Positions 33,425-43,228 are shown, numbered from the stretch's first letter. The stretch is 64,000 nt of DNA from an uncultured Thermomicrobium sp. (GCA_938028665.1 CALIMB010000022.1:1-64000), one strand, 5' to 3'. Numbers and translations: made by a program. The notes: generated by a model from the sequence alone, not told the origin.

Positions 33425-33883
33425 GTGGCGCGCGTCTACCGCCGGGTGGTCGTCCCGGTGAGTGGATCACCAGATGATGAGCGGGCGATCGATTTGGCGG
33501 CGGCTGCTTGCGCCAGTAGTGATACGACGCTGATTCTGGTCTACGTGGTCGAGGTACCACAACGCTTTGCACTAGATGTGGAGCTCCCCGAACAGATTGA
33601 GCGTGGAACCGCTATTTTGGAACACGCAGCCGAGTATGCCCAGCGGGTGGCGCGTGGAAAGTGGAAGCGTGTGCTCACCGAACTTCTTCAGGCGCGCATG
33701 GCTGGTGCGGCAATCGTCGACGAGGCGATCGAGCGGGCGGCCGATGCGATTATTATGGCCACGCGCAGCCGCTGGACCCTGGGAGTCCTTACGCAAGGAG
33801 AGACACTTCCATATATCCTTGACAATGCACCATGCGACGTGGTGGTTGTCCGCGTCGCTGACGAGGGTGGGGCACCGTCGTGA
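33425..33883 (+). CDS. Universal stress protein, UspA family
   Basis: A 152-residue UspA-type protein. It starts with VVVPVSGSPDDERAIDLAAA, typical of the family, and ends with IIMATRSRWTLGVLTQGETLPYILDNAPCDVVVVR. The ATP-binding version has a GxxGxxxxGSxxx(S/T) motif; here the loop TRSRWTLGVLTQGET is a poor fit, so ATP binding is doubtful. GTG 33425 follows GGGAGGT by seven bases. The gene overlaps the next one by four bases (GTGA), so it is translated with the TrkA-like gene and may respond to potassium or membrane-potential stress. Confidence 0.88.
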   Translation: MARVYRRVVVPVSGSPDDERAIDLAAAACASSDTTLILVYVVEVPQRFALDVELPEQIERGTAILEHAAEYAQRVARGKWKRVLTELLQARMAGAAIVDEAIERAADAIIMATRSRWTLGVLTQGETLPYILDNAPCDVVVVRVADEGGAPS

Positions 33884-34302
33884 AGATCATCATCGTTGGT
33901 TGCGGGCGTGTTGGTGCCAAGCTTGCTGGCGACTTTGCTGAAGAGGGACACCACGTATCGGTCGTCGACCAGCGGCAGACCTCTTTCCGGCGCCTTCCAC
34001 CAGGTTTCCGTGGTCAGCTCGTTCTCGGTACCGGGATTGACGAGGACGTGCTCCGCAATGCTGGGATCCAGCAAGCGGACGTCTTCATCGCCGTGACGGA
34101 GAACGACAATACCAACATTATGGCTGCCCAGATTGCCCAAGTGATCTATCGTGTTCCAAAGGTGATTCTCCGCATCTATGACCCGGATCGGGCCGAGATC
34201 TATCGTGAGCTCGGTCTCACGGTGATCTGCCCGACTCGCACTGTTGCGGAGATGATTGAGCACGCGGTACGCGATCAAATCCTGTCCACCCAATCGGGTT
34301 GA
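33880..34302 (+). CDS. TrkA-N domain K+ transport regulator, short form
   Basis: A 140-residue protein with only the NAD-binding TrkA-N (RCK) domain. It starts with IIIVGCGRVGAKLA, a Rossmann motif, and holds AVTENDNTNIMAAQIAQ and the aspartate at the end of the second beta strand (VVDQRQ). It lacks the C-terminal TrkA-C domain. GTG 33880 overlaps the end of the UspA gene. It lies 33 bases before the longer TrkA-like gene, so the two probably form a mixed gating ring on a K+ channel or Trk/Ktr carrier, which must be encoded elsewhere. Confidence 0.88.
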   Translation: MKIIIVGCGRVGAKLAGDFAEEGHHVSVVDQRQTSFRRLPPGFRGQLVLGTGIDEDVLRNAGIQQADVFIAVTENDNTNIMAAQIAQVIYRVPKVILRIYDPDRAEIYRELGLTVICPTRTVAEMIEHAVRDQILSTQSG

Positions 34303-34335
34303 GCTGGAGGGGCAGCCGAGCGAGGAGCTGAACGC

Positions 34336-35004
34336 ATGTACATCATCGTCGTCGGCGGTGGCAAGGTCGGCTACTACTTGACCAAGACTCTGGTGAATGA
34401 AGGGTATGAAGTCTTCCTGATCGAGAAGAATCCGACGAAAGTGCAGCTCTACCGCGACCGCTTCGGTGCCATTGTGATGCAAGGGGATGGGGCCGAGGTG
34501 GCAACACTCGCCGCAGCCGGCGCCGGGCGGGCTGACGTGGTTATTGCCGTCACCGGAGACGACGAGGACAACCTCGTGATTTGCCAGGTCGCGCGGGAGC
34601 GCTTTGGTGTCCGACGGACGATTGCGCGGGTGAACAATCCCAAGAATGAAGAGCTGTTCCGCCGATTAGGGATCGATGTCACAGTGAGTCAAACGAACGT
34701 CATCTTGAGTCTCATTGAGCAGCAGATTCCCGAACGACCCTTTGTGCATCTCTTGGCTTTACGGCACGCGGATCTGGCCATCGTCGAGGCAAAGGTCGCT
34801 GCTGAGTCGCCGGTGGTGCAGCAGCCGATCTGGCAGCTGCCACTTCCACCGGAGTCGATTATCACCGCGATCTTGCGCCGCGGTGAACTGATTATCCCCA
34901 CCGGGCAGACCATCATTGAGCCGGGTGATGAACTGATTATTGTGACAAAGCAACAGCGCGAGGCAGAGCTCCGCGAACTCCTGTGCGCTCCGGCAACGCG
35001 ATAA
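34336..35004 (+). CDS. TrkA K+ transport regulator with RCK_C domain
   Basis: A 222-residue protein with a complete TrkA arrangement. Residues 1-125 form the TrkA-N domain (IIVVGGGKVGYYLTKTL at the start, AVTGDDEDNLVICQVAR in the middle). Residues 140-215 form the TrkA-C domain, ending in PTGQTIIEPGDELIIVTK, a typical ligand-binding edge. It regulates K+ uptake or release through NAD(H) or cyclic-dinucleotide binding in known systems. It pairs with the shorter TrkA-like gene upstream. A 16-bp palindrome at 35060 lies 56 bases after its stop. Confidence 0.9.
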   Translation: MYIIVVGGGKVGYYLTKTLVNEGYEVFLIEKNPTKVQLYRDRFGAIVMQGDGAEVATLAAAGAGRADVVIAVTGDDEDNLVICQVARERFGVRRTIARVNNPKNEELFRRLGIDVTVSQTNVILSLIEQQIPERPFVHLLALRHADLAIVEAKVAAESPVVQQPIWQLPLPPESIITAILRRGELIIPTGQTIIEPGDELIIVTKQQREAELRELLCAPATR

Positions 35005-35059
35005 ATGGGTCAGCACAGGTGCCTGCCGGATGGAGCTGTCGTGGCTCGACACAAGCGTT

Positions 35060-35075
35060 GGTGTCTCGAGACACC
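35060..35075. repeat. Perfect 16-bp palindrome
   Basis: GGTGTCTCGAGACACC equals its own reverse complement and lies 56 bases after the trkA stop. It could end transcription or bind a dimeric regulator; no T run follows. Confidence 0.5.
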
Positions 35076-35719
35076 TGACTGACACGGTTGCTTCTCTCCC
35101 CTGCGTGGCGTGTTTGCCCTGTGCACCTGCTGCCAGCACATGGATCGAAGGCGAAGGTGCTTCGTCCAAACGCATCGGTTCTCCATGAGACTCCCTCGGC
35201 GTCTTCCTCGCCATTGGCCGGTCTGGGTGATTGTGTAGTTTTTGCCGGACGCAATGTCGGTGTGCTGGGAGACGCAAGCGATTCCGTTACGCACCGACTC
35301 CGCAAGGTCGATCAGCTCTTGATCCACGATGACATGCCTCCGCAGTGACTTGTGCGCGATGTGGAGCGTTCTTGCTGCTGGTGCCAATCCGGTCGTGGTG
35401 AGTCGCAATGATGTCAGGATCACTGGTCAGCGGATGGAGGTGCTGCGGAGAAGCTAGCAGTGCGGTGTGCTTGCCGTACTCAAGGAGCGTGTGCCATGAG
35501 GGGCAAAGCAACTCCTCATGTCGATGGACAAGGGTGCGTGCAAGGGCAAGCTCATCAGCTGCTCAAGCTGAGGTCGTGTAGATCGGACGGTCGTGTGTTC
35601 TGCGGTGAGCGAGAGCACCGGCGCAGCCAGACGCGAATCCTGCCAGTTGGTCGACGGTGTAGCCGCTCAACCATTGGTGTTGGCAAGAGTTGTTGGGAGA
35701 GCACGACTCTGAAGTCGCC

Positions 35720-35766
35720 GAAAAACAGACGGAACCGGCTCCGTGGAGTGTGAGGGTAGAGCCGGT
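35720..35766 (-). terminator. Intrinsic terminator of gdhA
   Basis: Eight-base arms at 35734-35741 and 35759-35766 (ACCGGCTC and its complement) form the stem. On the minus strand it is followed, after a short gap, by a run of T (35724-35720), about 35-80 bases beyond the gdhA stop. Confidence 0.65.
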
Positions 35767-35799
35767 CCCCGTTGGAGTACTCGGGTTGGATCCTCGTTC

Positions 35800-37065
35800 T
35801 TACGGGTAGATCCCGCGGAGCCGTGTGATCTCGGCAACCCGTTGGACGGCGAGTACCAGTGCTGCAGTGCGCAGCTGCACACGATAACGCTCGGCTGTGG
35901 CGTGGATGGCATGAAAGGCGCGTGTCATGATGGTACGGAGACGGCTATTCACTTCCTCTTCCGTCCAGTAGAAATGCTGGAGACCTTGAACCCACTCGAA
36001 GTAGGAAACGGTGACACCGCCAGCATTGGCATAAATATCGGGGAGGATGATCACCCCGCGATCAAACAAGATGCGATCGGCTTCTGGTGTCGTCGGCCCG
36101 TTGGCGGCTTCGGCGATGAGTCGTGCTTGGATGCGTGACGCGTTGTGCTCAGTAATCTGCTCTTCAAGTGCTGCGGGAATGAGGATATCGCAAGGGAGCT
36201 CTAGGAGTTGCTCATTCGTCACGGGGTCGGCTTCTGGGAAGCCGACCACAGAACCGGTCTGTTGTTTATAGGCCATGACAGCGGGAATATCGAGCCCTCG
36301 CGGATTATAGATTCCACCGCGGGAGTCGGAGACTGCGACCACCCGGCTTCCCTGTTCGTAGAGCAACCGGGCGGCAGTCGAACCAGCGTTGCCAAATCCC
36401 TGGATCACGACGCGGGCCGTTGCCAGGTCGATCTGGTAGGTTTTTGCCGCCTCTTCGATTGCAAAGACGACACCGCGGCCGGTTGCTTCGAGACGACCGG
36501 CGGAGCCTCCGAGTAAAGTGGGTTTACCAGTCACTACAGCGGGTACACCAACCCCGCCATGGCGGTGCATACTGTAAGTGTCCATGATCCAGGCCATAAT
36601 CTGGGGATTGGTATTCACGTCAGGGGCTGGGATATCCTGGTGTGGTCCGAGGAGAAGCGAAATCTCGGTTGTATAGCGGCGCGTGAGATTCTGGAGTTCG
36701 CCGGGCGAGAGAAGCTTCGGATCAACGCGGACACCACCCTTACCGCCCCCGAAAGGGAGCCCCATGATAGCGCATTTCCAGGTCATCCACATGGCAAGGG
36801 CTTTCACCTCGTCAAGTGTTACGTTTGGGTGGTAGCGGATACCACCCTTGGCTGGTCCAGCAGCCAGGTTGTGGTGAACACGGTAACCGGTGAACACTTT
36901 GACCGATCCGTCGTCCATCTCGACGGGGAAGTGAACAATGAGTTCACGTTTGCAAGTTCTCAGAATCTGGCGGAGTTCGTCTTCGAGACCGATAAGATCG
37001 GCGGCCTGTTCAAACTGCTCGATCGCGATCTCGTATAAGCTCTGCTGTGGTGCTGTGATCGCCAT
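35800..37065 (-). CDS. gdhA: Glutamate dehydrogenase
   Basis: A 421-residue NAD(P)-dependent glutamate dehydrogenase, which links glutamate and 2-oxoglutarate plus ammonia. The catalytic lysine lies in [17 protein letters not shown] and DIPAPDVNT are further conserved stretches; the nucleotide-binding domain begins at [11 protein letters not shown]. The length fits bacterial hexameric enzymes such as GudB/RocG. The chosen start ATG 37065 (MAITAPQQ) follows GGGGGCGAAG; the longer frame upstream has no ribosome site. It is 116 bases downstream of gatB on the same strand. Cofactor preference cannot be told safely. Confidence 0.96.
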   Translation of the reverse strand: MAITAPQQSLYEIAIEQFEQAADLIGLEDELRQILRTCKRELIVHFPVEMDDGSVKVFTGYRVHHNLAAGPAKGGIRYHPNVTLDEVKALAMWMTWKCAIMGLPFGGGKGGVRVDPKLLSPGELQNLTRRYTTEISLLLGPHQDIPAPDVNTNPQIMAWIMDTYSMHRHGGVGVPAVVTGKPTLLGGSAGRLEATGRGVVFAIEEAAKTYQIDLATARVVIQGFGNAGSTAARLLYEQGSRVVAVSDSRGGIYNPRGLDIPAVMAYKQQTGSVVGFPEADPVTNEQLLELPCDILIPAALEEQITEHNASRIQARLIAEAANGPTTPEADRILFDRGVIILPDIYANAGGVTVSYFEWVQGLQHFYWTEEEVNSRLRTIMTRAFHAIHATAERYRVQLRTAALVLAVQRVAEITRLRGIYP

Positions 37066-37181
37066 ACTTCGCCCCCGTGTCGTCGGTGTCTTGTGCTCAT
37101 ACGTTCCTGATGCCGAGTGGTTTTTCCCAGGACAGTCAGACGGTTCGTGCCACCGCCGAGCGAGGTACGGGGCGAGCGGGA

Positions 37182-38633
37182 TCACTCGACCGGTTGCCGA
37201 AGCGCTTCTTCGAGGATTCGGCGAGCGACAGCCGGATTGGCGCGTCCACCGAGCGCTCGATTGACCTGGCCGAGGAGGAAGCCGATTGCTGCCGTCTTGC
37301 CCTTGCGATAATCGGCGACCGCTTTCGGATTTTCGGTCAACACGCGCTCGACCACTTCGCGCAACTGTGCTTCGTCGCTGACTTGGGCGAGCCCACGCTC
37401 AGCGACGAGCACCTCTGGGTCGATTCCCGTCTCGCTGACCGCCACCAGGAGTTCCTTGGCGGTGAGCGTGCTGATGGTTCCGCGCCGAACCAGGTCAATG
37501 AGCTGTCGCAGCTGGCGTGGTTGCACTCCGACCTCGGAGATGCTGCGGCCACGCTCGCGCAGCAGCGCGAACAGCTCGCCGGTAATCCAATTGGCGATCT
37601 CGCGCGCTTGCGTGCGATCGCCGGCGACGCACGCCTCGAAGTAGTCGGCAATCGCTCGCTCTTCGGTGAGGAGCGCTGCCTCTTGTGGCCCAAGTCCGTA
37701 GTCTGCCTGGAAGCGCTCCCAGCGGGGCAGCGGGAGCTCGGGCATCGCTGCCCGAATACGCGCCAGATCGTCTTCAGTCCAGAAGATCGGCGGAAGGTCG
37801 GGTTCGGGAAAGTACCGGTAGTCGTCTGGGTATTCCTTGGCTCGTTGGGTGACCGTGATCTCCCGCTCTTCGAGCCAGCCGCGAGTTTCCTGCACCAACT
37901 GCTCACCGCGGCCGATCGCGGCCCGCTGACGCGCTTCCTCGTAGGTGAGCGCACGCTCGACCGAGCGGAAGCTGTTGAGATTCTTAATCTCGCTCTTTGG
38001 CCACTGTCGCTGCCCGTCGCGCGTCCGCTGTGAGATGTTGGCGTCGCAGCGGAAAGCTCCTTCTTCCATGTTCCCCGTGGAGACACCGAGGTAGCGGAGT
38101 ACCTGGCGCAGTGCCATCAGGAAGAGCCGCGCTTCCTCCGGGGAACGCAAGTCTGGCTCCGTCACAATCTCGATGAGTGGAACGCCAGACCGGTTCATGT
38201 CGATCAGGCTGTAGCTCTCGCCGCCGATGGTGCGATGGATAAGGCGTGCGGTGTCCTCCTCGAGATGGACCCGTCGGATCCGGACACGGCGGCGCTGGCC
38301 ATTGACCAGGAACTCGAGCATCCCGTCAACACAGAGCGGGAGGTCATACTGCGAGATCTGATAGCCTTTGGGAAGATCGGGATACATGTAGTTTTTGCGG
38401 TCGAACTTGCTATATGGTGGAATACGGCATCCTAAAGCTAAACCGGTCATCACGGTCATCTCCACAGCACGCCGATTGATGACCGGAAGCGAGCCGGGTA
38501 AGCCCAGACACACGGGACACACGTGCGTATTCGGTGGAGCTCCCGCGTAGTCCGCTGAGCAGCCGCAGAACATCTTCGACTGGGTCAAGAGCTGGGCGTG
38601 TACCTCCAGCCCAATGACCGTTTCCAGCTCCAC
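37182..38633 (-). CDS. gatB: Aspartyl/glutamyl-tRNA amidotransferase subunit B
   Basis: This subunit of GatCAB converts Glu-tRNA(Gln) and Asp-tRNA(Asn) to the amide forms. The 483-residue protein has [36 protein letters not shown], the zinc ligands in CPVCLGLPG, and FRCDANIS. The C-terminal YqeY-like tail runs from about residue 330 to the end. The GTG start at 38633 sits five bases after GGAGG; ATG 38645 is upstream of that site and less likely. gatA and gatC are not adjacent. A TATACT box lies about 30 bases upstream. Confidence 0.96.
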   Translation of the reverse strand: MELETVIGLEVHAQLLTQSKMFCGCSADYAGAPPNTHVCPVCLGLPGSLPVINRRAVEMTVMTGLALGCRIPPYSKFDRKNYMYPDLPKGYQISQYDLPLCVDGMLEFLVNGQRRRVRIRRVHLEEDTARLIHRTIGGESYSLIDMNRSGVPLIEIVTEPDLRSPEEARLFLMALRQVLRYLGVSTGNMEEGAFRCDANISQRTRDGQRQWPKSEIKNLNSFRSVERALTYEEARQRAAIGRGEQLVQETRGWLEEREITVTQRAKEYPDDYRYFPEPDLPPIFWTEDDLARIRAAMPELPLPRWERFQADYGLGPQEAALLTEERAIADYFEACVAGDRTQAREIANWITGELFALLRERGRSISEVGVQPRQLRQLIDLVRRGTISTLTAKELLVAVSETGIDPEVLVAERGLAQVSDEAQLREVVERVLTENPKAVADYRKGKTAAIGFLLGQVNRALGGRANPAVARRILEEALRQPVE

Positions 38634-38661
38634 AGGAACCTCCATCCCGCTCTCGATGGCG

Positions 38662-38667
38662 AGTATA
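38662..38667 (-). promoter_or_regulatory. Probable -10 element for gatB
   Basis: TATACT on the minus strand lies about 30 bases before the gatB start. The -35 region is not clear. Confidence 0.35.
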
Positions 38668-38788
38668 GCATCCGTGGCTTACTGCTCAGCTGTGGCTCGG
38701 GGGAGGCGTGGTAAGATCAGGCCAGGTGTGGTCCAGAGGAGTGGACCGCGCGTGTCAGTGTTCCGGTTCCCAAGAGGGGATGCGCCGC

Positions 38789-41227
38789 ATGACGGCAACG
38801 ACGGAAACACGCCTCGTTACAGTCACTATTGATGGCCAGCAGTATACCGTCCCCGAAGGTTTGACGATCCTCGAGGCCTGCCGCATGGTGGGTGTCGAGG
38901 TGCCGAATCTCTGTTATCAACCGCTTCTTCGCCCCTGGGGGTCGTGCCGCATCTGTACGGTTGAGATCTTGGGCCGGCGAGGAGGGTTGGTCGAGTCCTG
39001 TGCTGCACAGGTGCGGGATGGCATGGAGATTGCGACCAAATCACCGGCCTGTGAGGCGGCACGACGGTTCGTGCTTCAGCTGTACCTCATCGATCACGCT
39101 CTTGACTGCCCCACCTGCGATAAGTCAGGTGAGTGTTACTTGCAGGATAACACCTACTATCACAATGTTCACGAGAACCCCTTCCGCCGCCCTAAGTTGG
39201 CTCGTCCGTATAAGCATCTTAGTCAGTACATCGACTACAAGTGGGAACGCTGTATTCTCTGCGCTCGTTGTACTCGGGTCTGCGACGAGATGATTGGCGT
39301 GACAGCAATTGAGGTGTTACAGCGTGGCCTGGAGGGCGAGATCGGTAGTGCCTGGGATATCGATCTCGAGCGGACGACGTGCACGTCGTGCGGGATGTGC
39401 ATTGCAGTGTGTCCAGTTGGCGCGCTAACCGACCGGCGTTTTGCCCATCACCCGTGGGAACTTACTGTGACAGAGACGATCTGTGGCTTCTGTGACGTCG
39501 GTTGCACGCTGAACGTCGAGCACAACCGCGGACTGGTACGTCGGATTACCCATCTCTGGGAACGCGGGATGAACTACGGTTACACCTGCGTCCGTGGCAA
39601 GTGGGGCTACGAGCAGGTGCAACATCCAGCTCGGCTGGAGAGTGCTTTTGTCCGGCAGGGTGGTGACTTGGTGCCGGCCGCGCTGGAGGAGGCGCTTGAT
39701 TATGCTGCGGAGCTCCTGCGGCCGTATCGTGGCCCGACGTTCGCGTTGCTGGTCGCAGCTGACCGGACGAACGAGGAACTCTATCTCCTCCAGCGTTTCG
39801 CTCGGCAGGTGATGGGTTCTCCAAACGTTGAGCGACTTGCCACACCAGCCCAGCGGGCTGTGGATGCGGCACTGGCTGCTTCCTTTGGTCTGCCAGCGAG
39901 TACAAACTCGGTGCAGGAGGTGTTCACCGACACGGGTTGTCTGCTTGTTGTCGGGCCGAATATTGGACGGACTGCACCGGTGGCCAGTTACTGGCATGCG
40001 TGGGCCAAGCAGTATCGTGAAACGGCCCTGGTTGTGGTGAGCCCGGACGAGTTTCCGCTTTTCCGTCGTGCAGATGTCTGGCTGCGTATTCGTCCGGGGG
40101 CAGAGGCGCTGGTCCTGGCAGCGATGGCGCGCGTCATCCGTGACCGTGGTCTTGCCTCGCCGGTCGAACAGGCCGAAGGCCTTGAGGTGTTCCTGGCCTC
40201 ACTGGATGCGGTCGATCCTGCTGTCGCAGCGGAAACAGCTGGCGTGAGCCTCACGGCGCTCGAGCGGGCTGCAGTGCTGTATGCGACTGGTGGCCGGGGC
40301 ACCGGCCCATCACCCTACCCGCCAAGCCAGATCCAGCATACATTGGCGCACGCCGTAGAAGGCGATGTCTTCTCCGCGGCGCTGCGGGCCAACGAGTTGG
40401 CCCTTCTCACTGGAAATCTCGGACGTGCTGGGGGTGGCGTTGTCGCGTTCCGTGGGCCAGCAAACGCGCAAGGAACGCTGGATGTCGGTTGCCATCCAAG
40501 CTGGCTCCCAGGTTATCGTCCCGTGACCGACGTCGACGCGCGCGCCGAACTCGCGGTGCTGTGGACTGAGACGGGTGGCAACGGGACTGGAAAGGGCGAA
40601 CTACCAAGTGAACCGGGACTAGCGTTCGATGAGCTCGTCGAGGCGATTGAACAGAGAACAGTGCGCGCACTCTATGTTGCCGGGGGAAGTCACCCGTTTG
40701 CCCTCCCGATCGATGAGCGGTTGCTAGCGGCGCTGGAGCACCTGGATGTCCTCATCGTCGAAGACTGCTTCCCAAGCCCGCTTACTGAACGTGCGCAGGT
40801 AGTCCTACCGGTGACAATGTTCATGGAGCACGACGGGACGATGACCAACGCTGACCGTGCAGTGCAGCGTTTACGCCGCGCGGTTGATCCACCGGGAGAG
40901 GCACGACCGAGTTGGCAGCTTGTTCAAGAGCTGGCGCGTCGGCTCGGGTACCATTGGCAGTATCGGCATGTCGTACACATCTTCCAAGAGCTGGTCCGAG
41001 CGGTTCCGATGTACCGAGGCATCAGCTTCCCACGGCTGGAGCGTGGGCCGCTCGCGTGGCCGGTAGTGCCGAGCGGTGTACTACCACGCCAGGTGCTGCA
41101 TCTTGGTCAGAACGTGCCAGGAGGCGGTTGGGCGGTCTGGCTCGGGCAGGGACTCGCAGTAAGTGAGGCCTGGCTACGTGTTGATACTCCACCGCTCGCA
41201 GGCCGGCTCCGGTTCCACGCGCTTTGA
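38789..41227 (+). CDS. FDH-like/NuoG-like iron-sulfur protein without the catalytic Sec/Cys
   Basis: An 812-residue protein with the NuoG/FDH layout: a 2Fe-2S ferredoxin domain (about residues 10-90), a His-Cys3 cluster region (HALDCPTCDKSGEC), two 4Fe-4S motifs (CILCARCTRVC and CTSCGMCIAVC), the 4Fe-4S motif of the molybdopterin domain (CGFCDVGC), and a long molybdopterin domain. RGPANAQGTLDVG and LPGYRP match formate dehydrogenases. In FDH the active Sec/Cys and the next His lie in a RVUHG-type stretch; here the aligned part reads RLATP, with neither residue, so catalysis of formate is unlikely. ATG 38789 follows AGAGGGG by nine bases. A NuoI-like gene is next, suggesting a complex I-like role. 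Confidence 0.85.
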   Translation: MTATTETRLVTVTIDGQQYTVPEGLTILEACRMVGVEVPNLCYQPLLRPWGSCRICTVEILGRRGGLVESCAAQVRDGMEIATKSPACEAARRFVLQLYLIDHALDCPTCDKSGECYLQDNTYYHNVHENPFRRPKLARPYKHLSQYIDYKWERCILCARCTRVCDEMIGVTAIEVLQRGLEGEIGSAWDIDLERTTCTSCGMCIAVCPVGALTDRRFAHHPWELTVTETICGFCDVGCTLNVEHNRGLVRRITHLWERGMNYGYTCVRGKWGYEQVQHPARLESAFVRQGGDLVPAALEEALDYAAELLRPYRGPTFALLVAADRTNEELYLLQRFARQVMGSPNVERLATPAQRAVDAALAASFGLPASTNSVQEVFTDTGCLLVVGPNIGRTAPVASYWHAWAKQYRETALVVVSPDEFPLFRRADVWLRIRPGAEALVLAAMARVIRDRGLASPVEQAEGLEVFLASLDAVDPAVAAETAGVSLTALERAAVLYATGGRGTGPSPYPPSQIQHTLAHAVEGDVFSAALRANELALLTGNLGRAGGGVVAFRGPANAQGTLDVGCHPSWLPGYRPVTDVDARAELAVLWTETGGNGTGKGELPSEPGLAFDELVEAIEQRTVRALYVAGGSHPFALPIDERLLAALEHLDVLIVEDCFPSPLTERAQVVLPVTMFMEHDGTMTNADRAVQRLRRAVDPPGEARPSWQLVQELARRLGYHWQYRHVVHIFQELVRAVPMYRGISFPRLERGPLAWPVVPSGVLPRQVLHLGQNVPGGGWAVWLGQGLAVSEAWLRVDTPPLAGRLRFHAL

Positions 41228-41251
41228 CGACGCGCGTGCGAGGAGGCACAG

Positions 41252-41707
41252 ATGGTCTTGCAGGATATCCGCGGTTTTCTGGTAACTCTGCGGCACTTCT
41301 TTCAGCGACCGGTCACAATCCAGTATCCGGAGCAGAAGCGGGAGCAGATGCCGCGCTTCCGCGGCCTCCCGGCTTTGCGCTCCGATCCGGAGACAGGGGA
41401 GGCACTTTGCGTTGCCTGTGGACTCTGCGCCCGAATCTGCCCGACCAGCTGCTTGGAAATGCACGTTGTGCCATCGGAAGAAGGCGATCGTGAACTCGGC
41501 GAATTCATTCTGCGTGCAGGCCGCTGTATGTTCTGCGGGCTCTGTGCTCAGGTCTGTCCAGTAGATGCGATCACGATGAGTGGTGAGTACGAACAATCGG
41601 TCCTCGATCGCGAGGGGTTGATCTATGTGAAGACGGAGCTCGCTGCTATCGGCTCGCAGCGGCCGAGTTGGTGGGAAGCAGATGGCGGACTTGGTGACGC
41701 ACGGTGA
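41252..41707 (+). CDS. NuoI-like 8Fe ferredoxin
   Basis: A 151-residue protein with two 4Fe-4S motifs, CVACGLCARICPTSC and CMFCGLCAQVCPVDA, as in the complex I subunit NuoI. Its N-terminus DIRGFLVTLRHFFQRPVTIQYPEQK resembles the start of NuoI, which lies at the membrane arm junction. It is 24 bases after the FDH-like gene, so the two likely act together in electron transfer. Genes for the other nuo subunits are not in the window. A strong GAGGAGG precedes ATG 41252. Proteins of this type also occur in membrane hydrogenases, so a complex I origin is probable but not certain. Confidence 0.9.
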   Translation: MVLQDIRGFLVTLRHFFQRPVTIQYPEQKREQMPRFRGLPALRSDPETGEALCVACGLCARICPTSCLEMHVVPSEEGDRELGEFILRAGRCMFCGLCAQVCPVDAITMSGEYEQSVLDREGLIYVKTELAAIGSQRPSWWEADGGLGDAR

Positions 41708-41731
41708 GGCGATGAATGGGGGGCAGAAACG

Positions 41732-43147
41732 ATGGTGGTGGGGACGGTGCGTATCGAACGTGATTCGCTGGGTGAGGTAGAGGTACCGGCGGAAGCGCTC
41801 TACGGAGCTCAGACGGCGCGAGCGATCCGCAACTTTCCGATTAGCGGCCTTCGTCCGCATCCCGATCTGATCGTTGCGACGGCACAGGTGAAGCTTGCCG
41901 CTGCACGGGTCAATCACCGAGCTGGGCGACTTACCGACGAGCAAGCGCGGGCAATTGTCCAGGCTGCGCAGGAGATCATCGATGGGTTGTGGCACGAGCA
42001 CTTCGTCGTCGATCCCTACCAGGCTGGTGCTGGGACATCTCACAACATGAATACCAATGAGGTCATTGCGAACCGTGCGAACGAGATTCTCGGTGGGCGG
42101 CGCGGCGAGTACCGACCGGTGCATCCGAACGACCACGTCAATCTCGGACAATCATCGAACGACGTGATACCGACGGCGGGGCGGCTGGCACTGCTGCGGG
42201 CCACGCCCAAGTTGATCGATGCGTTTTACCGGCTTGCTGACGCCTTCTGCCAGAAAGCGCAGGAGTTCGGTAATCTGACCAAGACAGGACGGACTCACCT
42301 TCAAGATGCCGTGCCGATCCGGCTTGGTGATGAGTTTACCGGCTATAGTTCGGCACTGCGCCGGGCGGCCGAGCGGATCGCAGAAGCACGACTGGCGCTC
42401 ACCGAGATCAACCTTGGAGCGACTGCCCTGGGGACGGGGATCAACGCTTTCCCAGGATACCGGATGCAGGTCGCGGAGGAGCTAAGTCAGATCACCGGAT
42501 TTCCGCTCCGGCCAGCGCGGAATACTTTTGAGATCACCCAGAGTCATGCTGACTTTGCGCATCTCTCGGGCGCGGTCCGCAATGGGGCACTAGAAGTGAT
42601 CCGCATTGCCAGTGATATCCGATTGCTCGGCTCGGGGCCACGGGCGGGCCTTGGGGAGATCATCCTCCCACCAGTGCAACCAGGATCGTCGATCATGCCG
42701 GGCAAGGTCAATCCGTCAATTGCCGAGATGGTCAATATGGTTGCCTTCCAGGTGGTGGGCTACGACCATGCGGTGTCGCTTGGCGTCCTTTCTGGACAGC
42801 TCGACCTCAATGTCTGGACACCACTCATCGTCTACAACTTACTCTGGGCGACTGATATTCTGACCAATGCGCTCGAGGTCTTTCGTACACGCTGCGTTGA
42901 AGGGATCCAAGCGAACGAGGCGCGGTTGGCGGAGCTGGCCCACGGCAGCATTGCGCTGGCGACGATCCTGACGCCGCGGATCGGCTACCTCAAGGCAGCC
43001 GAGATTGCCAAGAAGGCGTGGGAGACGGGAAAGACCGTCCGGGAGGTGGTCGTCGAGGAGGGTGTGCTCTCACAAGAGGAGGCTGAGGAGATTCTCGATC
43101 CAGTCAAGATGGCGCTCCCACAGGATCCGGACGCTAATCAGTGTTAA
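41732..43147 (+). CDS. aspA: Aspartate ammonia-lyase (fumarase/aspartase family)
   Basis: A 471-residue lyase that forms fumarate and ammonia from aspartate, tetrameric in known members. The diagnostic loop is GSSIMPGKVNP at about residue 318. GTSHNMNTNEVIANRAN and KTGRTHLQDAVP with a later NLGATALGTGIN fit aspartase (the NTNEV form) better than fumarase C, which has NMNMNEV. Fumarase activity cannot be wholly excluded. ATG 41732 is nine bases after GGGGGGCAG. It follows the NuoI-like gene by 24 bases and precedes the aldehyde dehydrogenase gene, so fumarate and NADH producing steps may be co-expressed. Confidence 0.85.
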   Translation: MVVGTVRIERDSLGEVEVPAEALYGAQTARAIRNFPISGLRPHPDLIVATAQVKLAAARVNHRAGRLTDEQARAIVQAAQEIIDGLWHEHFVVDPYQAGAGTSHNMNTNEVIANRANEILGGRRGEYRPVHPNDHVNLGQSSNDVIPTAGRLALLRATPKLIDAFYRLADAFCQKAQEFGNLTKTGRTHLQDAVPIRLGDEFTGYSSALRRAAERIAEARLALTEINLGATALGTGINAFPGYRMQVAEELSQITGFPLRPARNTFEITQSHADFAHLSGAVRNGALEVIRIASDIRLLGSGPRAGLGEIILPPVQPGSSIMPGKVNPSIAEMVNMVAFQVVGYDHAVSLGVLSGQLDLNVWTPLIVYNLLWATDILTNALEVFRTRCVEGIQANEARLAELAHGSIALATILTPRIGYLKAAEIAKKAWETGKTVREVVVEEGVLSQEEAEEILDPVKMALPQDPDANQC

Positions 43148-43198
43148 ACGGGTAGATTGCGGGTACAGTGGGAGCCGTGCAGTCGCTCTTGGCTTGCC

Positions 43199-43228
43199 TT
43201 GACATCGTACCGCTTCCGGATTAGCTCT
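43199..43228 (+). promoter_or_regulatory. Weak promoter candidate before aldehyde dehydrogenase
   Basis: A perfect TTGACA at 43199-43204 lies 57 bases before ATG 43262. The -10 position, about 17 bases downstream, is poor (TAGCTC), so promoter activity is uncertain. Confidence 0.3.

Larger units (their letters stand above)
35005..35799. other. Gene-free stretch between trkA pair and gdhA (795 bp)
   Basis: No gene is supported. It contains a 16-bp palindrome at 35060-35075 and a terminator for gdhA near 35720-35766. The rest shows no recognised RNA gene or repeat; short frames are not credible. Confidence 0.5.

Noticed and set aside
41732-43147. Fumarase C call for the lyase
   Set aside because: The NTNEV and LQDAVP forms match aspartase better than the NMNEV and MDATP forms of fumarase.
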